Shown here: piece by piece, positions 21,851 through 34,101 of the stretch
Position numbering within the stretch: position 1 is the stretch's first letter
How the letters are laid out: every line of letters begins with the position of its first letter
Assembly (NCBI RefSeq): GCF_004379255.2
Contig: NC_056037.1
Coordinates: 15,200,902-15,264,901, forward strand
Direction: 5' to 3'
Source of the DNA: Salvia splendens
Taxonomy: Eukaryota; Streptophyta; Magnoliopsida; Lamiales; Lamiaceae
Length of the DNA: 64,000 nucleotides
Made by a program: the position numbers and the translations under genes
The notes under the pieces: model-generated
Seen by the model: only the letters and a program-made list of their open reading frames with translations
What the model was told of the DNA's origin: nothing
Databases searched by the model: none

Positions 21851-24800
21851 TTAAACAAAAAGCTCGGGATATTTCTCCTTCATTTTCTCTTCTAGCTCCC
21901 ATGTTGCTTCTTCCTGTCCGTGGTTTTTCCACAAAACCTTCACTGTAGTAATCGACTTGTTCCGAAGCTGTTGCACCTTTCGGTCTAGTATTTCTATCGG
22001 CTTTTCTTCGTAGCTCAGGTCAGGTTCTAAAGCGATTTCCTCGTGACGAATGACATGCTTCGGGTCGAACACGTACCTCCGAAGTTGGGAGACGTGGAAT
22101 ACGTGGTGCACATTACAAAAATTGGGTGGTAATGCCAAACGATATGCTACCGGGCCCACTTCTTCCAGAATTTCATAGGGTCCAATAAACCGTGGTTTCA
22201 GCTTTCCTCTGAGTCCAAATCTGGTTATCCCTTTGGAAGGAGATACTTTCAAAAAGACTTTCTCTCCGATGTTAAATTTCAAATCCGTTCGACGCTCATC
22301 GGCGTAGGATTTTTGTCGGTCTTGCGCTTCCTTGATTCGACTCCGGATTCGTCTCACGATTTCAATCATCTCCGCCACGGATTCTGGGCCTAATACCTTT
22401 CTCTCCCCTACTTCGTCCCAATAGAGTGGAGACCGACATTTTCTTCCATATAGTGCCTCATAAGGTGCCATGTCGATGGTGGCTTGATAACTATTATTAT
22501 AGGCAAACTCTATCAGATGCAAGATGGATTCCCAGTTTTCTCCTCTATCGAGTACGACAGCCCTCAACATATCTTCCAGAGTTTGAATTGTCCTTTCGGA
22601 TTGCCCGTCAGTCTGGGGGTGGAATGCGGTGCTGAAGTTTAATCGCGTGCCCATTTCCTTTTGCATGCTTTGCCAGAATCTGGATGTGAACTTTGAGTCT
22701 CGGTCTGACGTGATTGTCATAGGTACTCCATGCAGACGCACGATTTCCCGTACATATAACTGTGCTAGTTTCTCAGATCCATACGTGATTGGAATAGGGA
22801 TAAAATGAGCACTTTTCGTGAGTCGATCAACAATTACCCAAATGGCAGTATTTCCACGCTTGGATCTGGGCAGGCCTGTCACGAAATCCATGGCGATATG
22901 TTCCCATTTCCACTGGGGAATTTCCAAGGGTTGTAATTTTCCGTAAGGTCGTTGGTGCAATGCCTTGACTCGCTGGCAAGTTAAACATCTCTCGACAAAC
23001 ATTGCGATGCTTCTTTTCATGCCGTCCCACCAAAATTTTCTTTTTAGATCCTGGTACATTTTTGTGCTTCCCGGATGGGCGGTATACGGAGTGTCATGTG
23101 CCTCGATTAATATTTCATTCCTAAGGTCCGGGTTGGCTGGTACACACAGTCTTCCTTCAAAAGTGAGGGCATTGTCCGCCTCTTCCCTATAATTGCTTTG
23201 CTCACCGGTTCGCACTTTCATTCGTATTTTCTCCAGAGCTTCGTCGTGTCTTTGGGCGTCAACTATTCGTTTTCTCAGGTCGGGTTGCAGCACCAAAGTT
23301 GCGATTTTAGCTTCCACTGTTTCCGGTGCTTGTATTATTTCTATCCTCATCTTGGCAAATTCTTGTATCAGTATTCCCTCCCTGGTGGCTAGACAAGCTT
23401 GTGATTGGGACTTTCGACTCAGTGCGTCAGCTACCACATTTGCCTTGCCCGGATGGTAGTTTATGCTGCAATCGTAATCCTTCACCAGCTCGAGCCATCT
23501 CCTCTGCCGCATGTTTAGATTCTTTTGTTCGAAGAAGTATTTTAGACTCTTGTGGTCAGTGAAAATCTCACATCTAACCCCATATAGGTGGTGTCTCCAA
23601 ATTTTCAGTGCATGCACTACGGCTGCTAATTCCAGATCATGAGTGGGGTAGTTCAGTTCGTGGGGTCGGAGTTGTCTCGACGCATAAGCTATCACCTTCC
23701 CGTTCTGCATTAGAACGCATCCGAGTCCATTTTTCGAAGCATCTGTGTAGACCACGTAATTTGTTCCTGGTTCTGGCACGGCTAACACGGGGGCGGTGGT
23801 TAATTTCTCTTTTAGCAGTTGGAAGCTAGCTTCGCATTCAGGGGTCCACACAAACTTGATGCCCTTTTTGAGTTGTTGCGTCATTGGCCTGGCAATCTTG
23901 GAGAACCCTTCGATGAATCTTCTGTAGTAGCCAGCCAGTCCTAGAAAACTCCGAATTTCGTTCGGGTTGGTTGGTGATTTCCAGTTTTGTACGGCCTCTA
24001 CCTTTGCTGGATCTACCCGAATTCCTTCTGCCGTTACTATGTGTCCAAGAAAATTAACCTCATTGAGCCAAAACTCGCACTTGCTGAATTTAGCATAGAG
24101 TCTCTCGGTCCTCAACGTTTCGAGGATAGTTCTTAGATGCTCAGCGTGTTCCGATCTATTCCTCGAGTAGATGAGGACGTCGTCTATGAAGACCAGGACG
24201 AATTTGTCGAGATATGGGTGAAATATGCGATTCATCAAATCCATGAACACCGCAGGGGCATTGGTCAATCCAAAAGGCATTACTACGAACTCATAGTGAC
24301 CGTACCTGGTGCGAAAAGCTGTCTTGGGTACATCTTCGGACCGGATCTTCAATTGGTGGTACCCGGACCTTAAGTCAATCTTAGAAAATATACTGGCCCC
24401 CTTAAGCTGGTCAAATAAATCATCTATCCTTGGCAATGGGTATTTATTCTTGAGTGTCACCTTGTTCAATTCTCGGTAGTCTATGCACATCCTCAACGTT
24501 CCATCCTTCTTCTTGACAAAAAGTACAGGAGCTCCCCATGGTGACACGCTGGGTCTGATAAAACCCAGGTCTAAAAGTTCTTGCAGTTGTAGTTTCAGTT
24601 CTCCCAGTTCCTTTGGGGCCATTCGGTATGGCGCCTTTGAAATTGGCGCGGCTCCTGGTTCCAAATCGATGGTGAATTCCAGTCGTCTGTCTGGGGGTAA
24701 CCCGGGCAGCGTGTCAGGAAACACGTCTGGAAATTCACGTACAATATCCACATCCTCAATCTTCTTTTCTTCATTATGTTCTTCGCTTAAGTAGACGAGG

Positions 24801-26389
24801 TAGGCGGGACACCCTTTTTTCACCAGCGCGGCTGCTTGTAGGACCGAAATTATGGATTTGCGCTTGTTCATAGTGATTCCATGGAGCTCAACTTTCCCTT
24901 CTCCCGGAGTTTGAAAGGAAATATGTCTTTCACTGCACTTGATGGTGGCGTGGTTCTTGGCCAACCATTCCATCCCTAGTATAATATCGACATCTTCCAT
25001 TTTCATGACCCCCAAGTTATTAGCAATAACCTTACGTTCTCCGAGCGTGATTTCTAGGTTCGAGCACTTTTGTGTGATTTCTATAACTCCTCCTACTGGT
25101 GAGGACACCGTTACTCTAGGTTCGGCTGGTTCTGGTGTGAGTTCTAAAGTGCTTACACACGAGGTTGATATGAAGGAGTGCGAAGCACCAGTATCAAACA
25201 ATAGGACAATAGGTACGTTCAGTAGGGTGCCCATACCTGCCAGATTCCCATGGTTGTTGCTCTGTTGGTTTCGCCCCAATGCATATGCCCTAGCTTGTGT
25301 TGAGAGGCTCGGTCGTTGTGGATGAGGGGCCTGGTGGTTCTGGGTGTCTGCATGTAGAGCTCGCAGGTGTTGACGTTGTGCTGGCTGGTTAGCTGGTGCA
25401 CTCCTTCTCTGAGGTCCATTTTGACAGTTCCTGGCGATATGGCCATACTTTCCACAAGTATAACAAGTCATTTCTCCGGCCCTGCAGATTCCGCTGTGGG
25501 GCTTGTTACATTTGGGACAAAGATTGGGCCTTGGTTGAGTGATTCCTGTCGGTTTAAAGATAGGCTGCCTTGCAAAGTTTTGTGGGCGGGGTGGTCCATG
25601 CCATGGCTTCTTTTGTCCCCACTGGTTCTGGTTTCCTTCCCACTTCCTTTTGTCCCTTGGGGCTTGGGACGAGGTCTGCAGTGACATATTTGTAGGGTTG
25701 GGTGCAGGTCTTTCTTTAGGCAATGCAGCTTCAATGTCTAAGGCCAGTTTTAGAGCTTCGGAATATGGTAGTCCGCCACGGCTAGCCAATGCTACTCTTA
25801 TTTCGTGCCTCAAGCCAGCACAAAATTTCTCGGACATCTTTTCATCCGTATCCACTTGATCAGCTCCGTACCTGGACAGGTCAAAGAAAGTGCGATCATA
25901 TTCTGTCACTGACATTCGTCCCTGTTTCAAGTTATAGAACTCTGTTTCCTTCTGCTTTTTATAGCTCTTGGGGATGTATTTGTCGTAGATTCCTGTCTTG
26001 AATTGATCCCAAGTTAGGTCCTCTAGCTGCTGCGGGGTCATTATCTTTTTGCGGGCTTCCCACCAATAATCTGCTGACCCAGTCAGTTGGAGTGAGGCAC
26101 AAACCAAACGCTCATCGTCTGTGCATTGCAGTAAGTCAAACAGGCGCTCGAGCGCACGTATCCACGATTCCGCTTCAGTGGGGTCGCCTTTTCCGTCAAA
26201 CGTTGGCGGCTTCTTTTTCAGAAAGGTGTTAACGACAGTCCTGTCCACTGTCGGGGCAAGTGGAGGCGAAAGTGATCGAGGTGGAGATGGTGGCGGAGGG
26301 TTTACGTGTTGTCTTTCGGGCTCAGGGTGCGGCCTTCTACCACGTCCTCTTCCTCTTCCTCGGGGTCGCCCAGCTATCCTTGGCGGCAT
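21851..26389 (-). CDS. Gypsy gag-pol polyprotein, Tekay-like, intact
   Basis: One uninterrupted frame of 1,512 residues. It starts with an Arg/Gly/Pro-rich stretch, then gag ([12 protein letters not shown], about residue 105), a zinc knuckle [14 protein letters not shown] (about 310), protease ([11 protein letters not shown], about 395), reverse transcriptase with FIDDVLIYS, RNase H ([14 protein letters not shown]), an HHCC finger (HPGSTKMY ... CLTCQRVK), integrase core ([27 protein letters not shown]) and a chromodomain at the end ([16 protein letters not shown]). All catalytic motifs are present, so the copy may be functional. No frameshift separates gag from pol, so processing would be from a single polyprotein. 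Confidence 0.95.
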   Translation of the reverse strand: MPPRIAGRPRGRGRGRGRRPHPEPERQHVNPPPPSPPRSLSPPLAPTVDRTVVNTFLKKKPPTFDGKGDPTEAESWIRALERLFDLLQCTDDERLVCASLQLTGSADYWWEARKKIMTPQQLEDLTWDQFKTGIYDKYIPKSYKKQKETEFYNLKQGRMSVTEYDRTFFDLSRYGADQVDTDEKMSEKFCAGLRHEIRVALASRGGLPYSEALKLALDIEAALPKERPAPNPTNMSLQTSSQAPRDKRKWEGNQNQWGQKKPWHGPPRPQNFARQPIFKPTGITQPRPNLCPKCNKPHSGICRAGEMTCYTCGKYGHIARNCQNGPQRRSAPANQPAQRQHLRALHADTQNHQAPHPQRPSLSTQARAYALGRNQQSNNHGNLAGMGTLLNVPIVLLFDTGASHSFISTSCVSTLELTPEPAEPRVTVSSPVGGVIEITQKCSNLEITLGERKVIANNLGVMKMEDVDIILGMEWLAKNHATIKCSERHISFQTPGEGKVELHGITMNKRKSIISVLQAAALVKKGCPAYLVYLSEEHNEEKKIEDVDIVREFPDVFPDTLPGLPPDRRLEFTIDLEPGAAPISKAPYRMAPKELGELKLQLQELLDLGFIRPSVSPWGAPVLFVKKKDGTLRMCIDYRELNKVTLKNKYPLPRIDDLFDQLKGASIFSKIDLRSGYHQLKIRSEDVPKTAFRTRYGHYEFVVMPFGLTNAPAVFMDLMNRIFHPYLDKFVLVFIDDVLIYSRNRSEHAEHLRTILETLRTERLYAKFSKCEFWLNEVNFLGHIVTAEGIRVDPAKVEAVQNWKSPTNPNEIRSFLGLAGYYRRFIEGFSKIARPMTQQLKKGIKFVWTPECEASFQLLKEKLTTAPVLAVPEPGTNYVVYTDASKNGLGCVLMQNGKVIAYASRQLRPHELNYPTHDLELAAVVHALKIWRHHLYGVRCEIFTDHKSLKYFFEQKNLNMRQRRWLELVKDYDCSINYHPGKANVVADALSRKSQSQACLATREGILIQEFAKMRIEIIQAPETVEAKIATLVLQPDLRKRIVDAQRHDEALEKIRMKVRTGEQSNYREEADNALTFEGRLCVPANPDLRNEILIEAHDTPYTAHPGSTKMYQDLKRKFWWDGMKRSIAMFVERCLTCQRVKALHQRPYGKLQPLEIPQWKWEHIAMDFVTGLPRSKRGNTAIWVIVDRLTKSAHFIPIPITYGSEKLAQLYVREIVRLHGVPMTITSDRDSKFTSRFWQSMQKEMGTRLNFSTAFHPQTDGQSERTIQTLEDMLRAVVLDRGENWESILHLIEFAYNNSYQATIDMAPYEALYGRKCRSPLYWDEVGERKVLGPESVAEMIEIVRRIRSRIKEAQDRQKSYADERRTDLKFNIGEKVFLKVSPSKGITRFGLRGKLKPRFIGPYEILEEVGPVAYRLALPPNFCNVHHVFHVSQLRRYVFDPKHVIRHEEIALEPDLSYEEKPIEILDRKVQQLRNKSITTVKVLWKNHGQEEATWELEEKMKEKYPELFV

Positions 26390-26787
26390 TTTCTATTGAT
26401 AAAACACTTCCTTATAAGTTACTATTGTTGGAAAGATTTTAAAGATTAGGAGAGTAGAGAACTTCAATTTATTCAAACAATCATTATCAAATTCTGCTAG
26501 AGACAGAAAGTAAAACATGTATATATATACATATAAAGTTTATGTACAGGGAAAAATTGCCTCCACGGAGGACTTTCGTACAACCATTCTTGGTGTCGCA
26601 AAATATCACATCTGTTACTAAACAGATGTTAGTCAAAATAGGTCAAGCCACAGAACACTCACATGAATGTTTCTGTGATGTCAAAATACTATAGCTAGTC
26701 AAAACATAAACCAGAACGGTCTCATAACGGATCCGTTTCTGGAGTACACACATATATACAAAGGTGACATCCCTATCTAGTCAACGA
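26390..26787 (-). other. Spacer between the extra ORF and gag
   Basis: About 400 bp of non-coding internal sequence, AT-rich, with no recognisable element. It may hold splice or re-initiation signals needed to translate gag-pol downstream of the first ORF. Confidence 0.4.
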
Positions 26788-27753
26788 TCAGGCTGATGTC
26801 TCAGTGGCACTCGCACCGGTCCCCGGGTCCTCCTCACCTTCCTCTGGCTCCTCCTCGTCCGAACTCTCATCAAGGCGAATAGCTGACTCAATAGTGCTAC
26901 CCGGAGGATGTGGTCCACTGGTCACAGTTCCCCAATGGCGTATAGCCCATGCGACGGGTCCACGCTCTAGTGATATAGGCTCGTGGCGACTCGGAATAGT
27001 ACAACTCGTCGCTCCTGGCAATGCGTCGGGAGATGCCTCAGAGGGAATGGGCAATGGCTGTAGGCGACTGGTACCTACTATGATCTTCTGCTCAACTGAC
27101 TCATCCCCGTCTGAAAGAGTGGCGGGGGCCTTGCCCCTCCTACACCTCTCGGCTGCTGCAGCTCGTAACTCTCTCGCCTCGGTGCCTTCCGACCCTACTC
27201 CCTCTAGGCTCGGTGCGGGGTCAGGGCTGACTAGGTAGAGATCCTCCTCATCTCCCAAAGGAAAACGAGATGGTCCAGCCTCAAACTCTCCGCGAGTCCG
27301 ACGCCTCGGTGGAGAGGGCAGAGGTGGGAGAATCAGGTCGGGCTGCTGAATGACCGGCTCGGGCTGAAGGTCTGCTGGCTGCGGGACCCCGGGGTCTCCT
27401 ACCGGGGCTAGATCGCCCGGCCGCATATATGGCCCCCTCGGTGCCTGACCATGTAGGATAAAACACGAGTGGATCTCCCCGATGAACTCGGGAAAATCAC
27501 CAAAAGAGTCGAAGAAAGGGGCTACAGAAAATATATAATCACGGGATCGATCGATGGCAAAGCCTACCCAATCCGAGGGTAGAAGTCTGATAAGTCGCTG
27601 TATCCCGTCATAGTGAGTCACTCCAAAGGGGTGCGCTCTCTCCCATAGCCACCTAAACTGTGCTAGAGATATCCCAAGATCCTCTCCTACGAGTATCACA
27701 AATGTGACGTACTCAAGGAGAATGTCCTCGACTGTAGGATAGACCATCTGCAA
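26788..27753 (-). CDS. Extra ORF between primer site and gag, unknown function
   Basis: This 321-residue frame is in sense with gag-pol and ends about 400 bp before it. The first 110 or so residues look folded and rich in aromatics (FRWLWERAHPFGVTHYDG, LLPSDWVGFAIDRSRDYIF). The remainder is Pro-rich, then acidic (DESSDEEEPEEGEEDPG). There is no zinc knuckle and no protease, polymerase or integrase motif. The N-terminal part faintly recalls plant 'putative gypsy-type transposon' domains (Transposase_28), but I cannot confirm that. It may be an accessory protein of this lineage. An open frame of this length in a young copy argues against chance. Confidence 0.6.
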   Translation of the reverse strand: MQMVYPTVEDILLEYVTFVILVGEDLGISLAQFRWLWERAHPFGVTHYDGIQRLIRLLPSDWVGFAIDRSRDYIFSVAPFFDSFGDFPEFIGEIHSCFILHGQAPRGPYMRPGDLAPVGDPGVPQPADLQPEPVIQQPDLILPPLPSPPRRRTRGEFEAGPSRFPLGDEEDLYLVSPDPAPSLEGVGSEGTEARELRAAAAERCRRGKAPATLSDGDESVEQKIIVGTSRLQPLPIPSEASPDALPGATSCTIPSRHEPISLERGPVAWAIRHWGTVTSGPHPPGSTIESAIRLDESSDEEEPEEGEEDPGTGASATETSA

Positions 27754-28253
27754 AAGAACCTATATCGATCAGCCTCCCCCCCCTCGTATCGCGGTACGTA
27801 AATATGCATATAAAACATAAAGAAGTAAACGTGATGTGATGCGGATGCTTGGTCATTCCTACGAGTCGTATCCAACTATGTTATATTTGGGTACTAGAAG
27901 CAGTCCTAAAAGTCACTTCTACGTCCCATCATGCATGTTCACTATAGTTCGAATTACTTGTTATAATGTTTCTGGTATTGTTGCCCAGCTCAGGAAAGAG
28001 TTGGCAAATTAACAATTGCTGTTCTGTCAGGGCTATGTATACAAAAAGGAAAAAAAAAAAATTTCTATACATAAGTCAGTAAAAATTATACACACTTGCT
28101 TTTAAAACAAAATATACTCACTTACCGTTGCTTTGGTTGAGCGTGTTGGGGGTAGGTGCTGGGAGTCTCTTTTGTTAATCGAAAAGCCCAGCGAATCAAT
28201 GCTAGACCAAGGATTATATGAAAAAGATTCTCGGGTTCAAAGCGAGAAAGAAC
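27754..28253 (-). other. Untranslated leader of the Tekay-like element
   Basis: The roughly 500 bp between the primer site and the extra ORF have no conserved coding frame. No splice site can be assigned by eye. Confidence 0.4.
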
Positions 28254-28265
28254 GCTCTGATACCA
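28254..28265 (-). other. Primer binding site (tRNA-Met)
   Basis: TGGTATCAGAGC on the minus strand, three bases after the 5' LTR, is the canonical plant initiator tRNA-Met site. Confidence 0.9.
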
Positions 28266-28268
28266 CTC

Positions 28269-30991
28269 TGTCACGACCGCATTTAGCTAAGGATAGCATA
28301 ATCCGTGGAATTCGCGACTAAGGAGGGATTATAAGAAGCGGGGATAGAATTTAGGGGAAATTAAAGCCAAAGCAAAACGAGACGCACATAATAACTTAAA
28401 TACGGAAATACTTATAACCAAAATACACTCGATCATGTAGAATCGAGTGACCGTTCATACAAGTTCTGATTATCAGAGTAAAGAGTAAGATAGACACTGC
28501 CTCTTAACCGGCACAGCGGAAACGAAAGAACGCGGTCCATGTATGGAGACATGAACCTCCGAGAGTTTTGTTCATAGTTATCTACTAGATTGCTCTCCAC
28601 AGCACTTATCCCTTCCCCTTTCCACGACTCAACCTGCACGTTTAGAAATATGCAGGGCTGAGTACAAAAAGTACTCAGTGAACATAATGCCGAAAATTAC
28701 AAATATACATTTGAAAATATTGTCAAGCCATCATCGCAGTAATCCTCGGGGTTTTATTCAAAAGACCCGAGCTTACTAAAAATATTCACTTTGGGCCCTT
28801 TTTCCTGTACTTAGCCATATCTGATCACCTTGTGCCGTCGAGATGGTGTTCTCGCACGGTCACCTTACATGCATGTGCCGGGAAGGTGGCCACCTTCCTC
28901 GGTCACCTGCTCTGTCCAACATGACAGAGGGAGCTTGTGTACACTAGTCCGAGCGGGGACACCACCCTCACTGGGACCCGAATTCGACTTATATCATCAT
29001 TCATAATTCATTTGGCCTTAGCCAAACAGATAGGCATCATACACAAAACATTTATGGCAAGACAACATCTTTAAAAATCACGAACATGTGTTCAAGTTTT
29101 CATAAAATACAATTTGTATTTTAGTATAAGAAAGCTCACCTTGATCGCTTAGTTTTCTTATCTTGAATTCTTACTCCGACCTTACTTGCGGAGATAACCT
29201 TTTTGAAAACAAACAACGTACTAATAAGACTCGAGAAATTCACATACTTATAGGAATGCATGCCCCTACTTTATTTCTTTTATCATTTGCTCACCGTTAG
29301 AAAATTTTAGAAACTTGCATATTAATTAAATTGGGAAATTTAATTAATAGCACTTCATTATTAATATTATTATTACTACTACTACGAAATTTCTAAACTT
29401 ACATTATTTGAACTTACATTATTTATTACTAGTTCGTTTGCTAGTTAGATTCCAACCAAAATTTGATATTCTATACTTTACTAATTACTCCTAAAAAAAA
29501 AACAATTTGGGTCACAACTATTTATTTTAGCTTACTTAACCATTTCATTCTTAGGCCCGGAATACTTTAATTTCGGAATGGACCTCAAATCACTATGCAT
29601 TACAGCCCCAAGGTCGCCGAATCGGCTCGGAGGCTTCACGTTCCTCGCCGGCCCTGTCTTCGCAATGGATACTTCCTCCCTTGCTACACTCTGCTCCTTG
29701 ACCGGCTCTTTCCGAGGCTGTAGGTCTGCCGGAATCGTTTCCTACTCCCTGCTCGGCTCATGCCGAAGTTGTAGCTCGGCTGGGACCATGCTCGGCTCTG
29801 GCCGAGGTTTCAGCTCGGCGGGGACCATGCTCGGCTCTTGCCGAGGTTTCAGCTCGGCGGGGACCATGCTCGGCTCTTGCCGAGGTTTCAACTCGGCGGG
29901 GACCATGCTCGGCTCTTGCCGAGGTTTCAACTCGGCGGGGACCATGCTCGGCTCTTGCCGAGGTTTCAGCTCGGAGGGGATTGTATCCATCAGCCCTCCC
30001 CTCCCTTCCAGCGCCGTCGCCGTCGAGACCCTCATCTCCAGCGGCCGACGCCGTTTCCGACAGGTAGGTGATCGGTTTCTTCATCCCCTCCCCCCCTTTT
30101 TTTTTTATTTAGGTTTTAAATACCTTTGTGATAATAGACTTTGTTAATTTCATTCCAAGATTTCTAGATTCATGGAAAGAAAGCAAGGATGCGTTTTTGG
30201 AGCGTGGGCTGTCATTGTTGACGACGGAGCGCCGAGCTCGCTGCCGGAAGTTCCTCGCGGCAGATTTACAGATTGGTTCAAGATGAGTTTCTATATTTAT
30301 TTCAGAGGTCTACATAGAATTGTTATAAGAGTCACAGGCTTTTTGGTGTTGTCTAAAGCATCATTAAAAGTCCTATGTTATGTCTATCATTCAATAGCTT
30401 GGGGAAAAATTCTGGTTTTGGCATGCTACTTGTATGTGTTGGGTGAAATTTGGAGTCCCTGATGTAATATGTGGAAAATAAAGGTTACCTAGCATGTTTC
30501 CATTTTCATTCTTACTATAATCTGATGTATATGCATAAAAAAAACTTGGAATTACCTTTTATGTGGGGGAAAAAGAGGTGGTGTTGGATTGGTGACTTGA
30601 TTCTACAAGTATGTGTAAATCTTCCTCCTTAGGCTCTGTCCGATGTGGAATTGAAGTAGGAAGAGGAAATAGTATGTGGGGTTTGTGAAGGAATTAAGTG
30701 GGGTTGGGAAGGGGTGATTAGGATATGTGATGGTAACGTTTTTCTGGTGAAAGAAAGTGAGGAAATATACTAATCTATAGAAGATGGCAATAAAAGATGG
30801 CCACGTAAGCGGTAATTATTCTTGGAGAGAAAGTTCACCATTTGTCAGAGAATGAGAATTTTTTTTTTTCCATACTTCATTAATGCATTCATAAATGCAG
30901 CATTTATTACTTTTACTACTCATCAAGTAACATTAAATGCATTGTCATGCCCTTCTCGGATAAGCTATCAGAGAATATATTAATTAATTAT

Positions 30992-31043
<52 letters not shown>

Positions 31044-31180
31044 TTTTTGATCATTTCATTTGGTGTAGGTACAAACGGCGCAAGCTCGGGGCTCGGATTT
31101 AATCGCAGTAAAAGTTACTTATATAAGTAATTTAGCTAATAATATTGTTTCTAATAATATCGGCTTAGCGGGTCGTTACA
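28269..31180 (-). repeat. 5' LTR of the Tekay-like element
   Basis: It is 2,912 bp, ten bases longer than its partner, with the (TA)n/poly-T region (about 30990-31048) the visible cause. TATGT follows directly at 31181. It carries the same minisatellite at 29782-29976. Confidence 0.93.
29782..29976. repeat. 39-bp minisatellite inside the 5' LTR
   Basis: This is the same five-unit array as in the other LTR, unchanged by eye. No copy-number difference between the LTRs is seen, in line with recent insertion. Confidence 0.85.
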
Positions 31181-31216
31181 TATGTATTGTTACTATTGTT
31201 AAAAAGAAGATTTTTG

Positions 31217-31446
31217 TACTCTTTCCGTTTCAATTAAGTTGAGTAAAAAAATTTGGATATGAAGATTAAGAAATTATGTTAAAAAGTAGAAGAGATGAAT
31301 AAAGTAAGACAAAGAGAGAGTAAAGAATATGATCGAATAAAATAAAAGTGATTGAATGTTTTGTTTTTGTCAAAAAGGAAATGACTCAACTTAGTTTAGA
31401 TATCCTAAAAGTATACGACTCGATTTAATTGGGACGGAGGGACTAT
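31217..31446. mobile_element. Stowaway-like MITE
   Basis: The left end reads CTCTTTCCGTTTCAATTAAG, and the right end reverse complemented reads AGTCCCTCCGTCCCAATTAA. The pair forms imperfect terminal inverted repeats flanked by TA, and the interior is AT-rich and non-coding. Confidence 0.65.
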
Positions 31447-31484
31447 ATGTTATGGCTCATACATGTCCTTCTTATCAAATCATG

Positions 31485-31690
31485 TACTCCCTCCGTTCCA
31501 CTGAAGATGATTCACTTTTTTTTTGTTTGTATCAACTAATATGATCAATTACTAAAATAGAAATATATTTCCTTTACTTTATTTCATCTCTCTTATATTA
31601 TTCTATTTGCATAACACATGAAATAAAGTTGTATAGAATCTCGTGACATTCAAGGAATGGATCATCTTCCTTGGAAGAGATGAATTACGG
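31485..31690. mobile_element. Stowaway-like MITE
   Basis: The left end (CTCCCTCCGTTCCACTGAAG) and the reverse complement of the right end share the TTCCA...GAAGATGATYCA pattern. The interior is AT-rich with no coding frame. The right boundary is approximate. Confidence 0.6.
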
Positions 31691-33190
31691 GTTTTTCATT
31701 TGTCAAAATATAAGTACATTATTATATGATAAATATGGGGTGTCGAACCTATAAAGAACAAGAGAATCTATTATGCATCACTCCATTTAGGTGTTTGGCA
31801 ATGTTGTCGCACTTTAATAAACGAAAAAAAAACAGCATTATTGGATATTTGGATCCTTCCCAAAATTGGGTAGTACTTTATCACCCTAAAAATAAGTAGC
31901 ATCAAACGGATAAATAAAACTATCATTATTCTGCATCCACATTAAAATGAAGGCAGAAAAGTAAATATATCTAATAATTTCCACTGAAATATATAGAGAC
32001 GCAACACATTTCCATTATTAATATTTCTATATTTGGTTTAAAATTTAATCTCACTTTCTCAATTAGACCGGTAAGAGGTCATTGATGGAGACGGTAGAGA
32101 CAAACAATTTGAACAGATTAATTAATAATGTGGAAGTTATAGCTTTTAAGCATTAATCTTATCAACTTGAATATTAAAGTCTCCACGCATCAACCCTAAA
32201 TTATTTTAGTTGCGTTTTAATGTCATTAACATCATTTACTTGCCTACACAAATTATACATATTTCATAACTTTTAAATATTCAAAATTATGCCCAAAACT
32301 TATAAATATTTAAAATCTTACCCAAAACTCGGCTTCTATATGTGTACATATAGATAGATAAGCATACAGGAAGTAATTACATTTAATTATTTAAATAGTA
32401 AATGTACACCCTATTATTTTTTCTACTCCTGTTTTTTTTAAGATGGAAAAATCACACTAATCATTTCTTTGAGCTCTAACATGTTCTCTCTCAACGCTAT
32501 TCTCTTCATTTGCATGTTCGTGCACTTAGCTAGGCTTTTAAGTTTTAATTTAAAAAGAGCAAACTTATACGATTTTGATTGTATTTGGATATAAGTGTCA
32601 GAAATTATTAACTTCATATATTAAAAAAATGTAATTTAATATAAATAATGTAGGATCTTTGAACAACATGTAATTAACCACAAATATAATAGGAACGAAA
32701 ACTTACCTTAACGATCCATAGTGGAAGCGAGGAGAAGAAGAAGAATAATTTATTTCTCCCTCTTTCTCTCGTTTATATATTCTCTGTAATGTGTGTGATT
32801 TGAAGGAGATCACGGACAAATCCTAATAATAAACTATTAATATCATTTGCATCAAAGTAGCTATTTAATTAGGGCATTTCTTTTTGACCAAGTAATTATC
32901 AAATTCAAATTATATTATTCCATAATTAGTTAATAATTGATCACAATTCTTTGATTTGATTACGTTAGTCAACAAAATTAATACTTTAATTCATAACAAT
33001 CATAATCATATATACTCCATGTTTGACTAAATTAATTTAATCAATAAATTATATATAAATATCCTCATTTTCCTTAATAGCAATAAATTAATCTAGGGAA
33101 TATGTATAGATATATTTTTAATCAAGAAATTATATATAAATACCCTCATTTTTCTTAATAGCAATAAGTTAATCTAGGGAATATGTATAC
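31691..33190. other. AT-rich intergenic region
   Basis: No gene is recognisable. It contains scattered AT-rich sequence and, at its right end, a direct tandem duplication (33039-33190). Confidence 0.5.
33039..33190. repeat. 81-bp tandem duplication
   Basis: Two adjacent copies start AATCAA(T/G)AAATTATATATA at 33039 and 33120 and both end near GGGAATATGTATA. They differ at a few positions. The second copy abuts the left end of the long-TIR element. Confidence 0.8.
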
Positions 33191-33601
33191 AAATGTCCCT
33201 AACTTTTTCGTGTGTTGCACCGATGACCCCTAATAAAAAAAAATAGCATCATAGGGGTCTAACAAAACATACAATCACAAACCATATTTTTTTTCGGACG
33301 ATAACACCCTCAGGCCCTCTGACGCCGCCTCAGCATGCACCTGCAACATGCACTGTGGCTGACCCCCTACTAATGATATGATACAAAATGTTATGTCTTT
33401 CTCCTCTCTCCCTCGAAAAATGCAGACGGTTTGCCTCCTATACGCCACCTATTATAAGTACTTAGCATTGTTATTTTATCAAAATTAAAACACTTATTTC
33501 TCTTCCCTCCGATTCACTTTCACTCTTTCTTTTCGCTCTCTCGTCTCACTCCACTCCATCACTCCATTTTCACTCCTCATTCAATTTCGAGTAAGGCGGT
33601 T

Positions 33602-33886
33602 ATGGAGAACTCTACTGCTAGTGCTTCGCTGCCCCCACCCAACTCATCTCTTCCTCTTTCTATGGAGAGTAAAGCGGCTACGAAGAACTCTGCTGCGAGT
33701 GCTTCGCTGCTCCCATCCAACTCGACTCTTGATAGAATTTCCGAGGCTGCTGACAGCATCAATCATAATATGTTTGCCCGAGATTACTTCGATCTGCTGG
33801 CTAAAGATGAGTCGGTGACGAGCGAGGCTGCCCTTGAACTTCACAACTTCATGTTGACCGTACTCAAGGAGAAGCTAAAATATTGA
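33602..33886 (+). CDS. 94-codon hypothetical frame inside the long-TIR element
   Basis: A pyrimidine-rich leader precedes ATG at 33602. The peptide has an internal near-repeat (MENSTASASLPPPNSS and KNSAASASLLPSNS) followed by a more ordered, charged part (RISEAADSINHNMFARDYFDLLAKDESV). I do not recognise a family. It may be a captured host fragment or chance. Confidence 0.3.
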   Translation: MENSTASASLPPPNSSLPLSMESKAATKNSAASASLLPSNSTLDRISEAADSINHNMFARDYFDLLAKDESVTSEAALELHNFMLTVLKEKLKY

Positions 33887-34101
33887 ATATTATTGGAAAT
33901 CGATCAGTTGGTTATTTTATTTTAATTATATGAGTGAAACTAAGGTGCTATAAGCTAAATCTTTCTCTTTAATTTTTTCATCCACATGTATGTGCTTAAA
34001 ACCAAGATTATTATGTTTTACATTAATTATCATTTAACCACACACATACTGTAAATAAAAAGTAAAAAATGCCTTTCTTCGACTATAATCATTTACCATA
34101 A

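Larger units (their letters stand above)
18903..31180 (-). mobile_element. Large Ty3/Gypsy chromovirus, Tekay-like, with 2.9-kb LTRs
   Basis: The element is 12,278 bp and reads on the minus strand: 5' LTR 31180-28269, primer site, an extra ORF (27753-26788), gag-pol (26389-21851), polypurine tract, 3' LTR 21804-18903. TATGT flanks both sides (18898-18902 and 31181-31185). The LTRs are near identical: the only differences I noticed are one base (18937 versus 28303) and the lengths of a (TA)n and a poly-T run, so insertion is recent. Long LTRs, a tRNA-Met primer site and a C-terminal chromodomain point to the Tekay/Del group; the clade is an inference. Confidence 0.95.

Noticed and set aside
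26804..27238. A 144-codon plus-strand frame opposite the extra Tekay ORF
   Set aside because: It is antisense to a longer sense frame in the direction of the element and shows no domain.
18903..31180. The repeated 2.9-kb blocks as an assembly duplication or segmental duplication
   Set aside because: Primer site, polypurine tract, exact 5-bp target duplication and differing (TA)n lengths show they are LTRs of one element.
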